A DNA stretch of 64,000 bases. Source: Wolbachia endosymbiont of Ctenocephalides felis wCfeJ (GTDB taxonomy: Bacteria > Pseudomonadota > Alphaproteobacteria > Rickettsiales > Anaplasmataceae). The stretch is from positions 124,001 through 188,000 of the forward strand of contig NZ_CP051157.1 of assembly GCF_012277315.1 (NCBI RefSeq), written 5' to 3'. This document shows, piece after piece, positions 36,365 through 44,746 of this stretch; the stretch's first letter is position 1, and every line of letters begins with the position of its first letter. Both the position numbers and the translations under genes were made by a program. The notes beneath the pieces are model-generated. The model did not search any database, had not been told where the DNA came from, and saw only the letters and a program-made list of their open reading frames with translations.

Positions 36365-36373
36365 GCTAAGCGA

Positions 36374-37249
36374 TTAACTTGCGACTTCTTCTTTGAGTTG
36401 TGCAATTTCAGCCCTAGGAAGACCAGTAGTTTTGGCTATGATATCAATAGAAACTCCTGCTTTAAGTAGGTTTTTAGCCACTTCAATTTTTCCTTCTTGT
36501 CTACCTTCATCTCTAGCATCATCAAGTTTTTGAGCGAGGACAGCTTTCTCATCACGAATACGCTTGATCTCTTGTTCGTAGGCAATGAATTCTTTTTCTG
36601 ACCAGTTAAATCTATTTAGCTCCTCATATGCTTTTTTGATGATTACATCACTTCCTATTATTCTTTCCAACTCTCTTTCACTAGTTTCTTCCGCATATTT
36701 GAAGAAGTAGACCCATTTTTCGACTATACTCTCCAATTGATCTTCCTTCGTCTTGGGAAATTTTGGCAGTTCAATAAATGTGAAATAAAAATCCTTTAGA
36801 TCATGTTCATTGGTATCCTCATCCCGAATAGTGTGTTTTGATTTATACTCAGACTTATCAGGGAATAGAATACAATCTGCTATAGCAATGAAGATAATTT
36901 CTTTGAGGTTTTCATATTGATCACCTTTATTAGCCTGCCTTGAGTACGCTTTTGCAGCATAGTATTGAGCACGTTTTTCAAAACCTTTAGTTTTAGCAAC
37001 CTGCATTTCGACTATCACTTGCACCCCATTTTCATCTCTGCAGAGAACATCAACAATGCTCTGCTTTTTAGAGGCAATTTCAGCATCTTGAATAGTGCTG
37101 AGAAACTCTATTTCTTTTATTTCATCCTTGCCAGTAAAGCCCAAGATATCATTGAGAAAATGAATGAGGATGTCCTTATTCTTTTCAGTACCAAAGATAC
37201 GACGAAACGCTACATCATTTTTAGGGTCGAGAAATTTTGAAAAAGCCAC
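36374..37249 (-). CDS. Rpn family nuclease / PD-(D/E)XK transposase-like protein
   Basis: A 291-residue member of the Rpn (YhgA-like) family. The N-terminal signature FLDPKNDVAFRRIFGTEKN is followed by the PD-(D/E)XK nuclease core: SIVDVLCRDENG with Asp, and VQVIVEMQVAK with Glu-x-Gln in place of the usual E-x-K. The tail ends with a coiled coil and the helical repeat AKNLLKAGVSIDIIAKTTGL. Rpn proteins promote RecA-independent recombination in E. coli and are abundant in Wolbachia. It sits in the repeat-dense part of the window, consistent with mobile origin. Confidence 0.92.
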   Translation of the reverse strand: MAFSKFLDPKNDVAFRRIFGTEKNKDILIHFLNDILGFTGKDEIKEIEFLSTIQDAEIASKKQSIVDVLCRDENGVQVIVEMQVAKTKGFEKRAQYYAAKAYSRQANKGDQYENLKEIIFIAIADCILFPDKSEYKSKHTIRDEDTNEHDLKDFYFTFIELPKFPKTKEDQLESIVEKWVYFFKYAEETSERELERIIGSDVIIKKAYEELNRFNWSEKEFIAYEQEIKRIRDEKAVLAQKLDDARDEGRQEGKIEVAKNLLKAGVSIDIIAKTTGLPRAEIAQLKEEVAS

Positions 37250-37903
37250 AACTATAGTGCTTAAAAATATTAATAATTATACACAATTCTGTAAAAGTAT
37301 TCAATCTTTTTGTTTTGGATGTGTTGGTCTACGAGCCCAAGCCTCATCTTGAATTGCAATCATATTAAAAAATTTACCAAATGGAGAAAAAAGCAAAAGA
37401 AGCCTCGTGGCGGCTAGTTATTTACTTTTGTGTCGAAATGTTGGCGTTTTTTTATCCTAAACGTTTAATAAGTGCGACTTAGCTGCTTTTTAATGCAGCT
37501 TAACCTTAGCCATAAACGTTTAAGAAACTCACTAAGCAGAAAAAAAGCAAAAGAAACCCCGAGTAGCTAGTTATTCACTATCTATCTTATGATATTGGCG
37601 TTTTTGATGTCTTAAACGACTTATAAGCGCGTTTCAGCTTGTATAGGTAAAAAACCAGAAGTTTTAAAAAGACGTAAGGTGCACATAGTGCAAAAAATTA
37701 AACATGAGACGCCAAATATGCTAAGTTTTTTTCTCATTTAATCTGCACAGACTGAAGATAAATAATAGCTTCAGCCCTATTATAAGTGGACTTTTGGGGG
37801 GTGTCAAATGTTTTTCGTTTCTACTGGGTTGAAAATCACTCAAAATATAAATATGCTCACAGTTTCTTATGTTATTATATATTAGAATCTTTTATAACAT
37901 TAC
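37250..37903. other. intergenic region with two diverged repeat copies
   Basis: No gene is credible in these 650 bases. Two copies of the GCAAAAGAA repeat family lie at about 37371-37480 and 37528-37640. Each continues into TTGGCGTTTTT...TAAACG...TAA-AAGTGCG or similar. A CTGAAG...CTTCAG hairpin is near 37751, and a GGGGGG run near 37795. The region directly before purL presumably holds its promoter, but I cannot place it. Confidence 0.5.
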
Positions 37904-40900
37904 ATGACAAATATCAGAATAGAAGTTGCAAATAAATATGAGGAAGTTAGCGACAGAAGAGTGATTGACGTTTACTCAATTTACATCAGCAAAGAATTAC
38001 CACAAAAATTATATGAAGAAATTTGTGGGTTATTCTACAGTAAAATCATACAAGACTGCCGTTGTTATTCTTATGATAAAAGCCTTGAAGAAGCTCAATA
38101 TGATTTCATAGAACCACAAGCTAAGTGGGGTTTAGAAATAAGCTTTCTGCCTGGCATGACCGATAACACAGGCAATACAGCAAAGCAAATCGTTAGAGAG
38201 TATTTAATAAGCAGGGGCTATATTGACGAAAACATTTATATCAAAGCAAAAAATTCAAAACTGATCTTGGGAAAAGGGAATATGCCAGCCGAAGACGATA
38301 TAAAACAAGAATACAACCCTATTACTGAATATTGTATGCTTATCTATAAGGAAAATGGCAATTGCCACTGGAAATATTACAGTGAACCGAATACTTCACC
38401 TGGTGTCATTCCAGCGCTTGACGCTGGAATCTATGGATCCCAGTGCTTGGGCACTGGGATGACAAAGGATACTGGAATGACACCAAGTAGTAATGGGGCA
38501 AAATCCGTTGACCTAAATGTAAGTGACCAAGAACTTGAAAAAATCAGTAGAGATGGAATCGATGGTAATGGCACTTTAGGGCTCTCGCTAGTAGCAATGA
38601 AGGCCATAAAGGATTACTTCGAAAAACTTGGTAGAAACCCATATGATATTGAACTTGAGTCCCTCGCACAAACCTGGTCCGAACACTGTAAGCACAACAT
38701 CTTCTGTTCTCCCATTGATGAAATAAAAGATGGCTTATATGCACATTACATTAAGCGTGCAACGCGTGAGATAAATTCTGACATATGTGTATCAGTTTTT
38801 GTCGACAATGCAGGAGGAATAATTTTTGACGATGATTACTTGATTATAGATAAAGTTGAAACTCACAATAGCCCTTCAGCTCTCGATCCATTCGGTGGAG
38901 CTATGACTGGAGTACTTGGAGTTAACCGCGATATATTGGGTTTTGGTAAGGGTGCAGCGCCTATAATGAACACCTATTACTTTTGCTTTGCCAAAAAAGC
39001 AAAAGGTAAATTTTATAGGAACAAGGAGTGCACTGATGAGATTTTACCGCCAAAATATGTAATGAAAGAAGTGATTCATGGCGTTAATGTTGCCGGTAAC
39101 TGTTCTGGCATTCCAACACAACTTGGATCGATATATTTTGATGATAGGTTCTGTGGCAGGCCGTTGGTATTTGCTGGAAGCGTTGGAATTATTCCACGCA
39201 ACATAAATAACATACCCTCACACATTAAAAAGCCTAAAAATGGAGATAAAATTGTAGTCATCGGTGGAAGAGTTGGAAGAGACGGTATTCACGGCGCAAC
39301 ATTTTCTTCAAAGGCGTTGTCAGGAAATAGCCCATCAACAGTCGTGCAGATTGGTGACCCTATTACGCAAAAAAAATTATCCAATGCCATCATAGAAGCA
39401 AGAGATCTTGGTCTTTATAATGCAATAACAGATAATGGTGCGGGAGGGCTTTCATCTTCTATCGGCGAAATGGGCAAGGATGGATTTGAAGTTGATTTGA
39501 GCAAGGTTCTCCTTAAAAACGACGATATGGCTCCATGGGAAATATGGATATCAGAATCACAAGAGAGAATGACTTTAGCAGTGCCAGAAGAAAATCTCCC
39601 TACGTTTAAGCAAATCATGAAAAAACATGATGTAGAAGTAAGCGTAATTGGAAAATTCAACAACAGTGGTAAAGCAGTTGTTGAATGCCCTAAAGGAACA
39701 GTAATAATGGATATGGAAACTGAGTTTCTTCATGATGGCAACCCTAAAATGCACTTACAAACAAAGCCATGGACTGAAAAATCCAACCATTCTGCTGTTA
39801 TCCCGGAACTCTCTCCTGTCACCCAAGTAGCTGGCACTGGGATCCAACAGGCAGAGTCTACAAATGTTTTATGCCAAAACTCATCTAGAGGTAAAATTGA
39901 ATATGAAATGGATTCCAGTGTCAAGCACTGGAATGACACCATCACATTAAAAGAAATGCTGAGCAGACCAAACATATGCAGCAAAGAGTTCATAGTGGTG
40001 CAATACGACCATGAAGTTCAGGGTTCGTCAGTATTAAAACCACTGCAAGGCAAAGGAAGAGTGTGTGGCGAAGCTGTTATTTCAAGACCAGTTCTTTCCT
40101 CAAACAAAGGGGTTGTAAAATCGCATGGGTTTGGCTCAAGCTATGGAGAAATTGACACTTACCATATGGCAGCATGTGCAATCGACATTGCAATACGCAA
40201 TTATGTAGCTGTAGGAGGAGATATAAACCACTTAGCGTTGCTCGACAACTTTTGCTGGTGTGATGCATACAATCCAGAAAGACTGTGGCAACTAAAAAGA
40301 GCTGCAGAGGCTTGTTATGACTTTGCAACTGCATTTAAAACCCCTTTCATATCGGGAAAAGACAGTATGTTTAATGACTTCAAAGGATATGATGAAAATG
40401 GCGAGAAAGTAATGATCTCTGCACCGCCATCATTACTTATCTCAGCAATTGGGATTATAGGAAATATTGAAAATGCAGTATCGCTCGATGTAAAAATGCC
40501 GGGGGATTTAATATACGTACTCGGTACAACCTACAACGAGCTTGGTAGATCTGAATATCAATTATACAGTGGAATAGATAATAACAACGTACCAAAAGTT
40601 GATGCAAAGAGTGCCAAGAAGTTGTATGAGCGCTACGGCCTTGCAATAAAAGATGGCATAATTGCCTCTGCAATTGCACCAAATCTGGGAGGATTGGCTG
40701 TTGCTCTAGCAAAATCACTAATTGCAGGAGATCTCGGCGCTGAAATTGATCTTTCGCTGGTGTCGATAGGAAAAATACAAAATAGAAATATGATAAACAA
40801 GATAATAATGTTTTCCGAATCACAAAGTAGAATTTTAGTGACTATTGCACCACAAAATCAGCAGAGGTTTGAAGAATTGTTTGAAGGTATAGTTTTCTCA

Positions 40901-41002
40901 TATCTCGGTAAAGTGACAGAGGAAAAAGCTCTAAACATAAAGGATATCTTAAAAGTAGACCTGAAAGATTTAGGGACAAGTTATCACGGCACACTAATAT
41001 AA
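37904..41002 (+). CDS. purL: phosphoribosylformylglycinamidine synthase, PurL subunit
   Basis: Makes FGAM in de novo purine synthesis with ammonia from a separate glutaminase (PurQ), since no amidotransferase domain is attached. The 1032 residues open with a PurS-like/linker region (LPGMTDNTGNTAKQIVREYL). The ATP-binding synthase body follows, with LAQTWSEHCKHNIF, VETHNSPSALDPFGGAMTGVLG, ITDNGAGGLSSSIGEMG and FISGKDSMFNDF. Two in-frame palindromic inserts lengthen it: about residues 165-197, and about 631-682. Neither breaks the frame, and core motifs are complete, so the enzyme should work. The 654 bases upstream are repeat-rich. Confidence 0.95.
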   Translation: MTNIRIEVANKYEEVSDRRVIDVYSIYISKELPQKLYEEICGLFYSKIIQDCRCYSYDKSLEEAQYDFIEPQAKWGLEISFLPGMTDNTGNTAKQIVREYLISRGYIDENIYIKAKNSKLILGKGNMPAEDDIKQEYNPITEYCMLIYKENGNCHWKYYSEPNTSPGVIPALDAGIYGSQCLGTGMTKDTGMTPSSNGAKSVDLNVSDQELEKISRDGIDGNGTLGLSLVAMKAIKDYFEKLGRNPYDIELESLAQTWSEHCKHNIFCSPIDEIKDGLYAHYIKRATREINSDICVSVFVDNAGGIIFDDDYLIIDKVETHNSPSALDPFGGAMTGVLGVNRDILGFGKGAAPIMNTYYFCFAKKAKGKFYRNKECTDEILPPKYVMKEVIHGVNVAGNCSGIPTQLGSIYFDDRFCGRPLVFAGSVGIIPRNINNIPSHIKKPKNGDKIVVIGGRVGRDGIHGATFSSKALSGNSPSTVVQIGDPITQKKLSNAIIEARDLGLYNAITDNGAGGLSSSIGEMGKDGFEVDLSKVLLKNDDMAPWEIWISESQERMTLAVPEENLPTFKQIMKKHDVEVSVIGKFNNSGKAVVECPKGTVIMDMETEFLHDGNPKMHLQTKPWTEKSNHSAVIPELSPVTQVAGTGIQQAESTNVLCQNSSRGKIEYEMDSSVKHWNDTITLKEMLSRPNICSKEFIVVQYDHEVQGSSVLKPLQGKGRVCGEAVISRPVLSSNKGVVKSHGFGSSYGEIDTYHMAACAIDIAIRNYVAVGGDINHLALLDNFCWCDAYNPERLWQLKRAAEACYDFATAFKTPFISGKDSMFNDFKGYDENGEKVMISAPPSLLISAIGIIGNIENAVSLDVKMPGDLIYVLGTTYNELGRSEYQLYSGIDNNNVPKVDAKSAKKLYERYGLAIKDGIIASAIAPNLGGLAVALAKSLIAGDLGAEIDLSLVSIGKIQNRNMINKIIMFSESQSRILVTIAPQNQQRFEELFEGIVFSYLGKVTEEKALNIKDILKVDLKDLGTSYHGTLI
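38397..38487. repeat. double palindromic element inside purL (first insert)
   Basis: ATTCCAGCG-CTTGA-CGCTGGAAT (38408-38430) is followed by ATCCCAGTGC-TTGG-GCACTGGGAT (38437-38460) and a third partial arm, ACTGGAATGACACC. All are translated in frame as about 32 residues in the linker before the LEKISRDG-like segment. Confidence 0.88.
39796..39945. repeat. palindromic elements inside purL (second insert)
   Basis: A half element (GTAGCTGGCACTGGGATCC, about 39826-39844) and a full ATTCCAGTG-TCAAG-CACTGGAAT stem (39912-39934) bracket about 65 bases of other sequence. The whole is in frame, about 50 residues, between two conserved parts of PurL. Confidence 0.85.
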
Positions 41003-41090
41003 AATGTTTTTATTACGTAAAATAATTCTTTTATTACATGCAATGTCTATTTAGAATAGATGTATGTTATTGCTTTTAGGTAGGTAGTGT

Positions 41091-41603
41091 ATGTCTATTT
41101 TATCAATTCTTCTGTTTGTTAGCATTTCTTTACTCAACACTTCAAATAAGTCAGTGATATGTGCTGCCTTATTTATGGGAGCTGCTTTAATTGTAAATTT
41201 AATGACTAAATTTTACGGTAAGAGGGAAACCATATGCAGTTTAGTAATATGCGTAATGTTATGTTGTATTCTTAAATGGCAAAATTTCAGCTTGATGATA
41301 TTGACTTCGTACACTGCAATTTTAGTATCCCTTCCCTTAAGTACAATTGTTTTTGAAAAACTAAAATTTAAATTTGACTTTCATATAACAAATTTTATTA
41401 CCTTAATCATAGCATCAGTTGTTGATAGTTCCATTGTATACGTTGGACTACTACATAAGTTCTCCGCAGGCAAATGCTTGTCAATATATATCAGAGACTT
41501 AGCTTTTAAGTTTTCTTACGCATCAACACTAAGCCTCTGCTTACTTGTATCAACATATCTATTCCACCTAGTAAAAAGAAAACATATTAAGCTCTTCACA
41601 TAG
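41091..41603 (+). CDS. VUT/YhhQ-like putative queuosine-precursor transporter
   Basis: A 170-residue membrane protein with about five spans. The sequence NLMTKFYGKRETICSLVI resembles the conserved N-L-x-T-x-x-YGK-A motif of the YhhQ (VUT) family, and FITLIIASVVDSSIVYVGL resembles the later acidic span. YhhQ imports 7-deazaguanine precursors of queuosine. The match rests on short motifs, and the protein is shorter than most members (about 220), so the call is tentative. It follows purL by 88 bases and has AGGTAG before the ATG. Confidence 0.55.
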   Translation: MSILSILLFVSISLLNTSNKSVICAALFMGAALIVNLMTKFYGKRETICSLVICVMLCCILKWQNFSLMILTSYTAILVSLPLSTIVFEKLKFKFDFHITNFITLIIASVVDSSIVYVGLLHKFSAGKCLSIYIRDLAFKFSYASTLSLCLLVSTYLFHLVKRKHIKLFT

Positions 41604-42424
41604 TCTGTTTTCTGATAGTGAGCTCACATCTCTGAAGCTACAGTAGTTAGTTTTCATCAGTACTATAAAATTAAAGAATGTTCAAACTAGACCTTATATA
41701 AAAACGGACAAATTTTTTAAAACTTGATTATAATTATAGCCAGAGATATTTTTAGAGCTCAAAAATTTATCTTTGTCTGCAGGCTTTTCATTAAATAACT
41801 AAATTCAGTAAAAAGTGTATTTATTCCAGCAAAGGTGTGTAGGTGCACATACGCCCTTGCACTTTTTCTGAATCTTTCTTTACATTAGGGTTATTATGTC
41901 CAACGTTCTAAACTACGCTTACAGTTAGCTTAAGCTTTTATAGGCTTAAGCGTTAATACACATAGAAAACCAAAAGGCGTCTACGGTTTTTAATATTAGG
42001 TAGCAAATTTTACGCACTAACACGGAGTTTTTTTGCTTTTTTTCATTTAGTAAATTTGTATCCATCCAGAGGCATATTGAAGTAAAAGTGGTGTCATTCC
42101 AGCGCGTGACGCCTAATCCAGTAAAAAAAAAGAATGGATCCCTATGTCCGCTACTCGGATGACATTATTCAGTAGAATGTTTGTACAGCTTTGACCATAA
42201 TGCAAGAAGTCTATCACCATTAAGATAAGTCTTATTTTCATTTTGATACAGAATCGAAAATAAGAGGTCTCTTATATTCATCTATACAAATAGATAAAGC
42301 TTTATTTTCATTTTTACGCAAAATCGAAAATAAGAGGTTTCTTATGTTCACCCAATAGCGTCAACTTAAGGGAAAATGTCAGTAATTGTGTTTTCCCTAT
42401 AGCTGTAATAAGGCAAACAAGCCG
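41604..42424. repeat. repeat-rich intergenic region
   Basis: No gene is credible. In order, it holds an inverted dispersed repeat (41739-41812, GCCAGAGATATTTTTAGAGC start) whose partner is at 47683-47753; a reverse copy of the GCAAAAGAA family (about 41990-42065); and a half palindromic element (42091-42172, ATTCCAGCGCGTGACGC then GGATCC). Last come reverse 69-bp hairpin units (42222-42350) and, at about 42352-42400, a single transposon-like end similar to that of the MITE at 16614. Five families meet in 800 bases. Confidence 0.7.
42352..42400. mobile_element. solo end related to the MITE terminal repeat
   Basis: CAATAGCGTCAACTTAAG matches the terminal repeat CAATGGCGTCAACTTAAG with one change. 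The following bases, GTCAGTAATTGTGTTTTCCCTATAGC, also resemble the interior next to the right end of the MITE. No second end or duplication was found, so it is a remnant. Confidence 0.6.
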
Positions 42425-43444
42425 TTAGGGGCTGAGGTGTTCTTCTGGGTCTGCTGCTTTTTCAGAATTTGGATCATCTAACTTAAATTTAGGCTTCATT
42501 TCCTGAGCTTTTTCATTAATTTTCCGCTCTACCTCTTTTATGTCATTTTCGCCAATGGCCATAATTGCAGGTTGAACTTCGCTCATAAAATCTACAAGTT
42601 TCTCCATGTCTTCCTCATGAGTACTAGTACCCTTGCTCATAAGATTGTGCAAAAGACCAGCCTTATCTTCCCTTATTAACTGTCCTATGGCTGCTAGTTG
42701 CTTTTGATTCTGAAGCATTTTTATTATTTTTATTTCATTACTAAGCATTGTTCTTTCTCCTTCATCAGCTTCAAGATTCTTTTCCATTAAATTACTTATT
42801 AACTTTTCAAAATTATTTTCTCTTCTTTGAACCTCAGGTAATTTATCTATTAAATCCTTATATGAACTTTTTACTGCTTTTCCTGCTTCAATCGCTCCTT
42901 CTTTTATTTTTTCCCCTGCCTTTCCTATACCTATTCCTACATAACGCGCTCCAATAGCTACAAGCGCTATTAATGTAGCAAGCACAATAAGCGGAGAAAA
43001 TGCTACTCCCAATACTATTCCGGTAGAAGCTATTCCAATTTTTTTATTTGCAGATGCTGATTTAAAATAATTGACTAGATTGTCCAGCGGACCTTTATTA
43101 TTATTTATAACATTACTTATTGCTTGCTGATTAACAGATTTTAATGCCTCTTCTATTATTTTTGAGTCAACGTTTTCAGAAGTTAACCCTTTAAGTGCTT
43201 CTTCAATGAGTTTTATAAATAATTCTTTATTTACCTCCTTTTGCAAGCCTTGGTCATTAATTGCTAAACCTAAATCTTTGAGGTTCATCTCTCTAACTTG
43301 TTCTGATAGGGCTTCAAACAACTTCCCTTTTTCTTCCTGTGGGAACTGTGCAATGCTTTCTATTATATCTGAAATAGCTTTTCTTAGTTCTGGGTAGTCA
43401 GTGTCAAAAAACGTACTGTTTGTAGATGCCATATTCAACTTCAT
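42425..43444 (-). CDS. hypothetical protein with one hydrophobic segment
   Basis: I do not recognise this 339-residue protein. It has helical amphipathic ends and one long hydrophobic stretch at about residues 133-165 (GIVLGVAFSPLIVLATLIAL), which could be a membrane hairpin. The N-terminal part is rich in Glu/Lys helices (about 20-105), and the C-terminal third ends in a Pro/Glu tail. No signal peptide is seen. It resembles coiled-coil membrane proteins that intracellular bacteria secrete to host membranes, but this is a guess. ATG 43444 is used; a TTG lies just before. Confidence 0.7.
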   Translation of the reverse strand: MKLNMASTNSTFFDTDYPELRKAISDIIESIAQFPQEEKGKLFEALSEQVREMNLKDLGLAINDQGLQKEVNKELFIKLIEEALKGLTSENVDSKIIEEALKSVNQQAISNVINNNKGPLDNLVNYFKSASANKKIGIASTGIVLGVAFSPLIVLATLIALVAIGARYVGIGIGKAGEKIKEGAIEAGKAVKSSYKDLIDKLPEVQRRENNFEKLISNLMEKNLEADEGERTMLSNEIKIIKMLQNQKQLAAIGQLIREDKAGLLHNLMSKGTSTHEEDMEKLVDFMSEVQPAIMAIGENDIKEVERKINEKAQEMKPKFKLDDPNSEKAADPEEHLSP

Positions 43445-43581
43445 CAATTATAAATATTCCTAATTATACATACTAATTGTTAATTATGTTATAACTAATA
43501 TAAAACAATTAATATAATTATCCCTTCCCAAACATAGAATTTGTATTACAATACCTAGATTATATGAAATCAAGGTATTTT

Positions 43582-44277
43582 ATGGGTGGGAAAAATTTAA
43601 AAGCTGCTGTGGTTTTATCAGGATGTGGTCATCTTGACGGTGCAGAAGTAAGAGAGGCTGTATTAAGTCTGCTTGTGCTTGACCAGCAGGAAGTTGAAGT
43701 CACATGCTTTGCGCCTGATATCAATGTTACGCAAGTTATTAATCATAAAACAAAAAAAGAAGCAGTAGAAGAAAAAAGGAATGTACTTGTAGAAGCAGCA
43801 AGAATTGCAAGGGGTGAAATATATGACCTAAAAGAAGCTAAAGCTGAAGATTTTAATATGCTAGTTGTACCTGGTGGATATGGAGTTGCAAGAAATTTAT
43901 CCGACCTTGCCGAAGGTAAAGATGTGGTAACAGTAATACCTGAATTTGAAAGACTAGTTTCAGAATTTTTTGTTGCAAAAAAGCCAATAGGAGCAATATG
44001 TATATCTCCAGCAATAATTGTTTTTATTTTAAGTAACAAAATTGGTAAGGAAAAGAATAGAATCAAGGTAACGATAGGGGATGACAGAGAAAAATTGATA
44101 GAAAAACTCGGTGGTGAGCACATAAAGTGCGATACAGGGTTATCAATAGAAGACGAAGAACATAGTGTATTTTCCTGTTCTGCCTATATGCGCAGTGACG
44201 AGAATACGTACTCTGTATATCAAGGAATAAAACACATGATTGACGGCATGGTAAAAAAAATCAACAAGAAGAATTAG
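43582..44277 (+). CDS. elbB: isoprenoid biosynthesis glyoxalase ElbB (DJ-1/PfpI fold)
   Basis: A 231-residue DJ-1/PfpI-fold protein of the ElbB type. Marks are AAVVLSGCGHLDGAEVREAV, NVLVEAARIARGEI, LVVPGGYGVARNLSDLA and the nucleophile cysteine in IGAICISPA. ElbB has been linked to isoprenoid synthesis and has glyoxalase-like activity; the physiological role is not settled. ATG 43582 has AAGG six bases upstream, while ATG 43564 has no site. It is near ispH, but in a different transcription unit. Confidence 0.93.
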   Translation: MGGKNLKAAVVLSGCGHLDGAEVREAVLSLLVLDQQEVEVTCFAPDINVTQVINHKTKKEAVEEKRNVLVEAARIARGEIYDLKEAKAEDFNMLVVPGGYGVARNLSDLAEGKDVVTVIPEFERLVSEFFVAKKPIGAICISPAIIVFILSNKIGKEKNRIKVTIGDDREKLIEKLGGEHIKCDTGLSIEDEEHSVFSCSAYMRSDENTYSVYQGIKHMIDGMVKKINKKN

Positions 44278-44395
44278 ACAATCACTTAGACTTCTCACGC
44301 AACTAACTGTTGAACTTTGTATTTTTGAGTATATACTAGTTAAGTATACTTTAAAATGTACATATTTTTAAATAGCAAATGTAAAGGTACTCTAT

Positions 44396-44743
44396 ATGTC
44401 AGATGATTTGTGGGGTTTTCTCATGGATATTCCTAGTGGGGGTTATACAATTGACAGTTCATATTGCACAGGTGATGGGTGTAATCATTACACAGGAAAT
44501 ATTGAACCAAAGGATATCTGGAAGTTTGACTTGATTTCCTCGGACGGTAAGCCAGCAAAAAAATTTGAGGCGAGGGTGACGGATCTTTTCGAGCCGAGAA
44601 TCTGCCTTAGCGTGGATGACAGTGATAAAAAAGTTGATTTTGATATTTCTCCTGAAAATTGTAACGTAACAAAAGATGGACTTCTGTGTGTTGATGGAAA
44701 TAATCAAGATCATAAACTTAGACTCTTAATAAAGAAATACTAA
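44396..44743 (+). CDS. hypothetical small acidic protein
   Basis: I do not recognise this 115-residue protein. It is acidic, with five cysteines and a WGFLMDIPSGGY start. A strand-rich pattern (KKFEARVTDLFEPRICLSV) suggests a small beta-sandwich. There is no signal peptide, so the cysteines would be in the reducing cytoplasm unless the protein is secreted in another way. It ends three bases before the ftsI stop on the other strand. No ribosome-binding site is obvious. Confidence 0.6.
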   Translation: MSDDLWGFLMDIPSGGYTIDSSYCTGDGCNHYTGNIEPKDIWKFDLISSDGKPAKKFEARVTDLFEPRICLSVDDSDKKVDFDISPENCNVTKDGLLCVDGNNQDHKLRLLIKKY

Positions 44744-44746
44744 TTT

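Noticed and set aside
37738-37800. Possible small RNA before purL (CTGAAG...CTTCAG and a G6 run)
   Set aside because: A single short stem in AT-rich DNA without promoter or terminator is not enough; a riboswitch such as a purine aptamer was looked for and its core was not seen.
40077-40334. Leu/Gln-rich frames on the minus strand of purL
   Set aside because: They are shadows of the purL coding frame.
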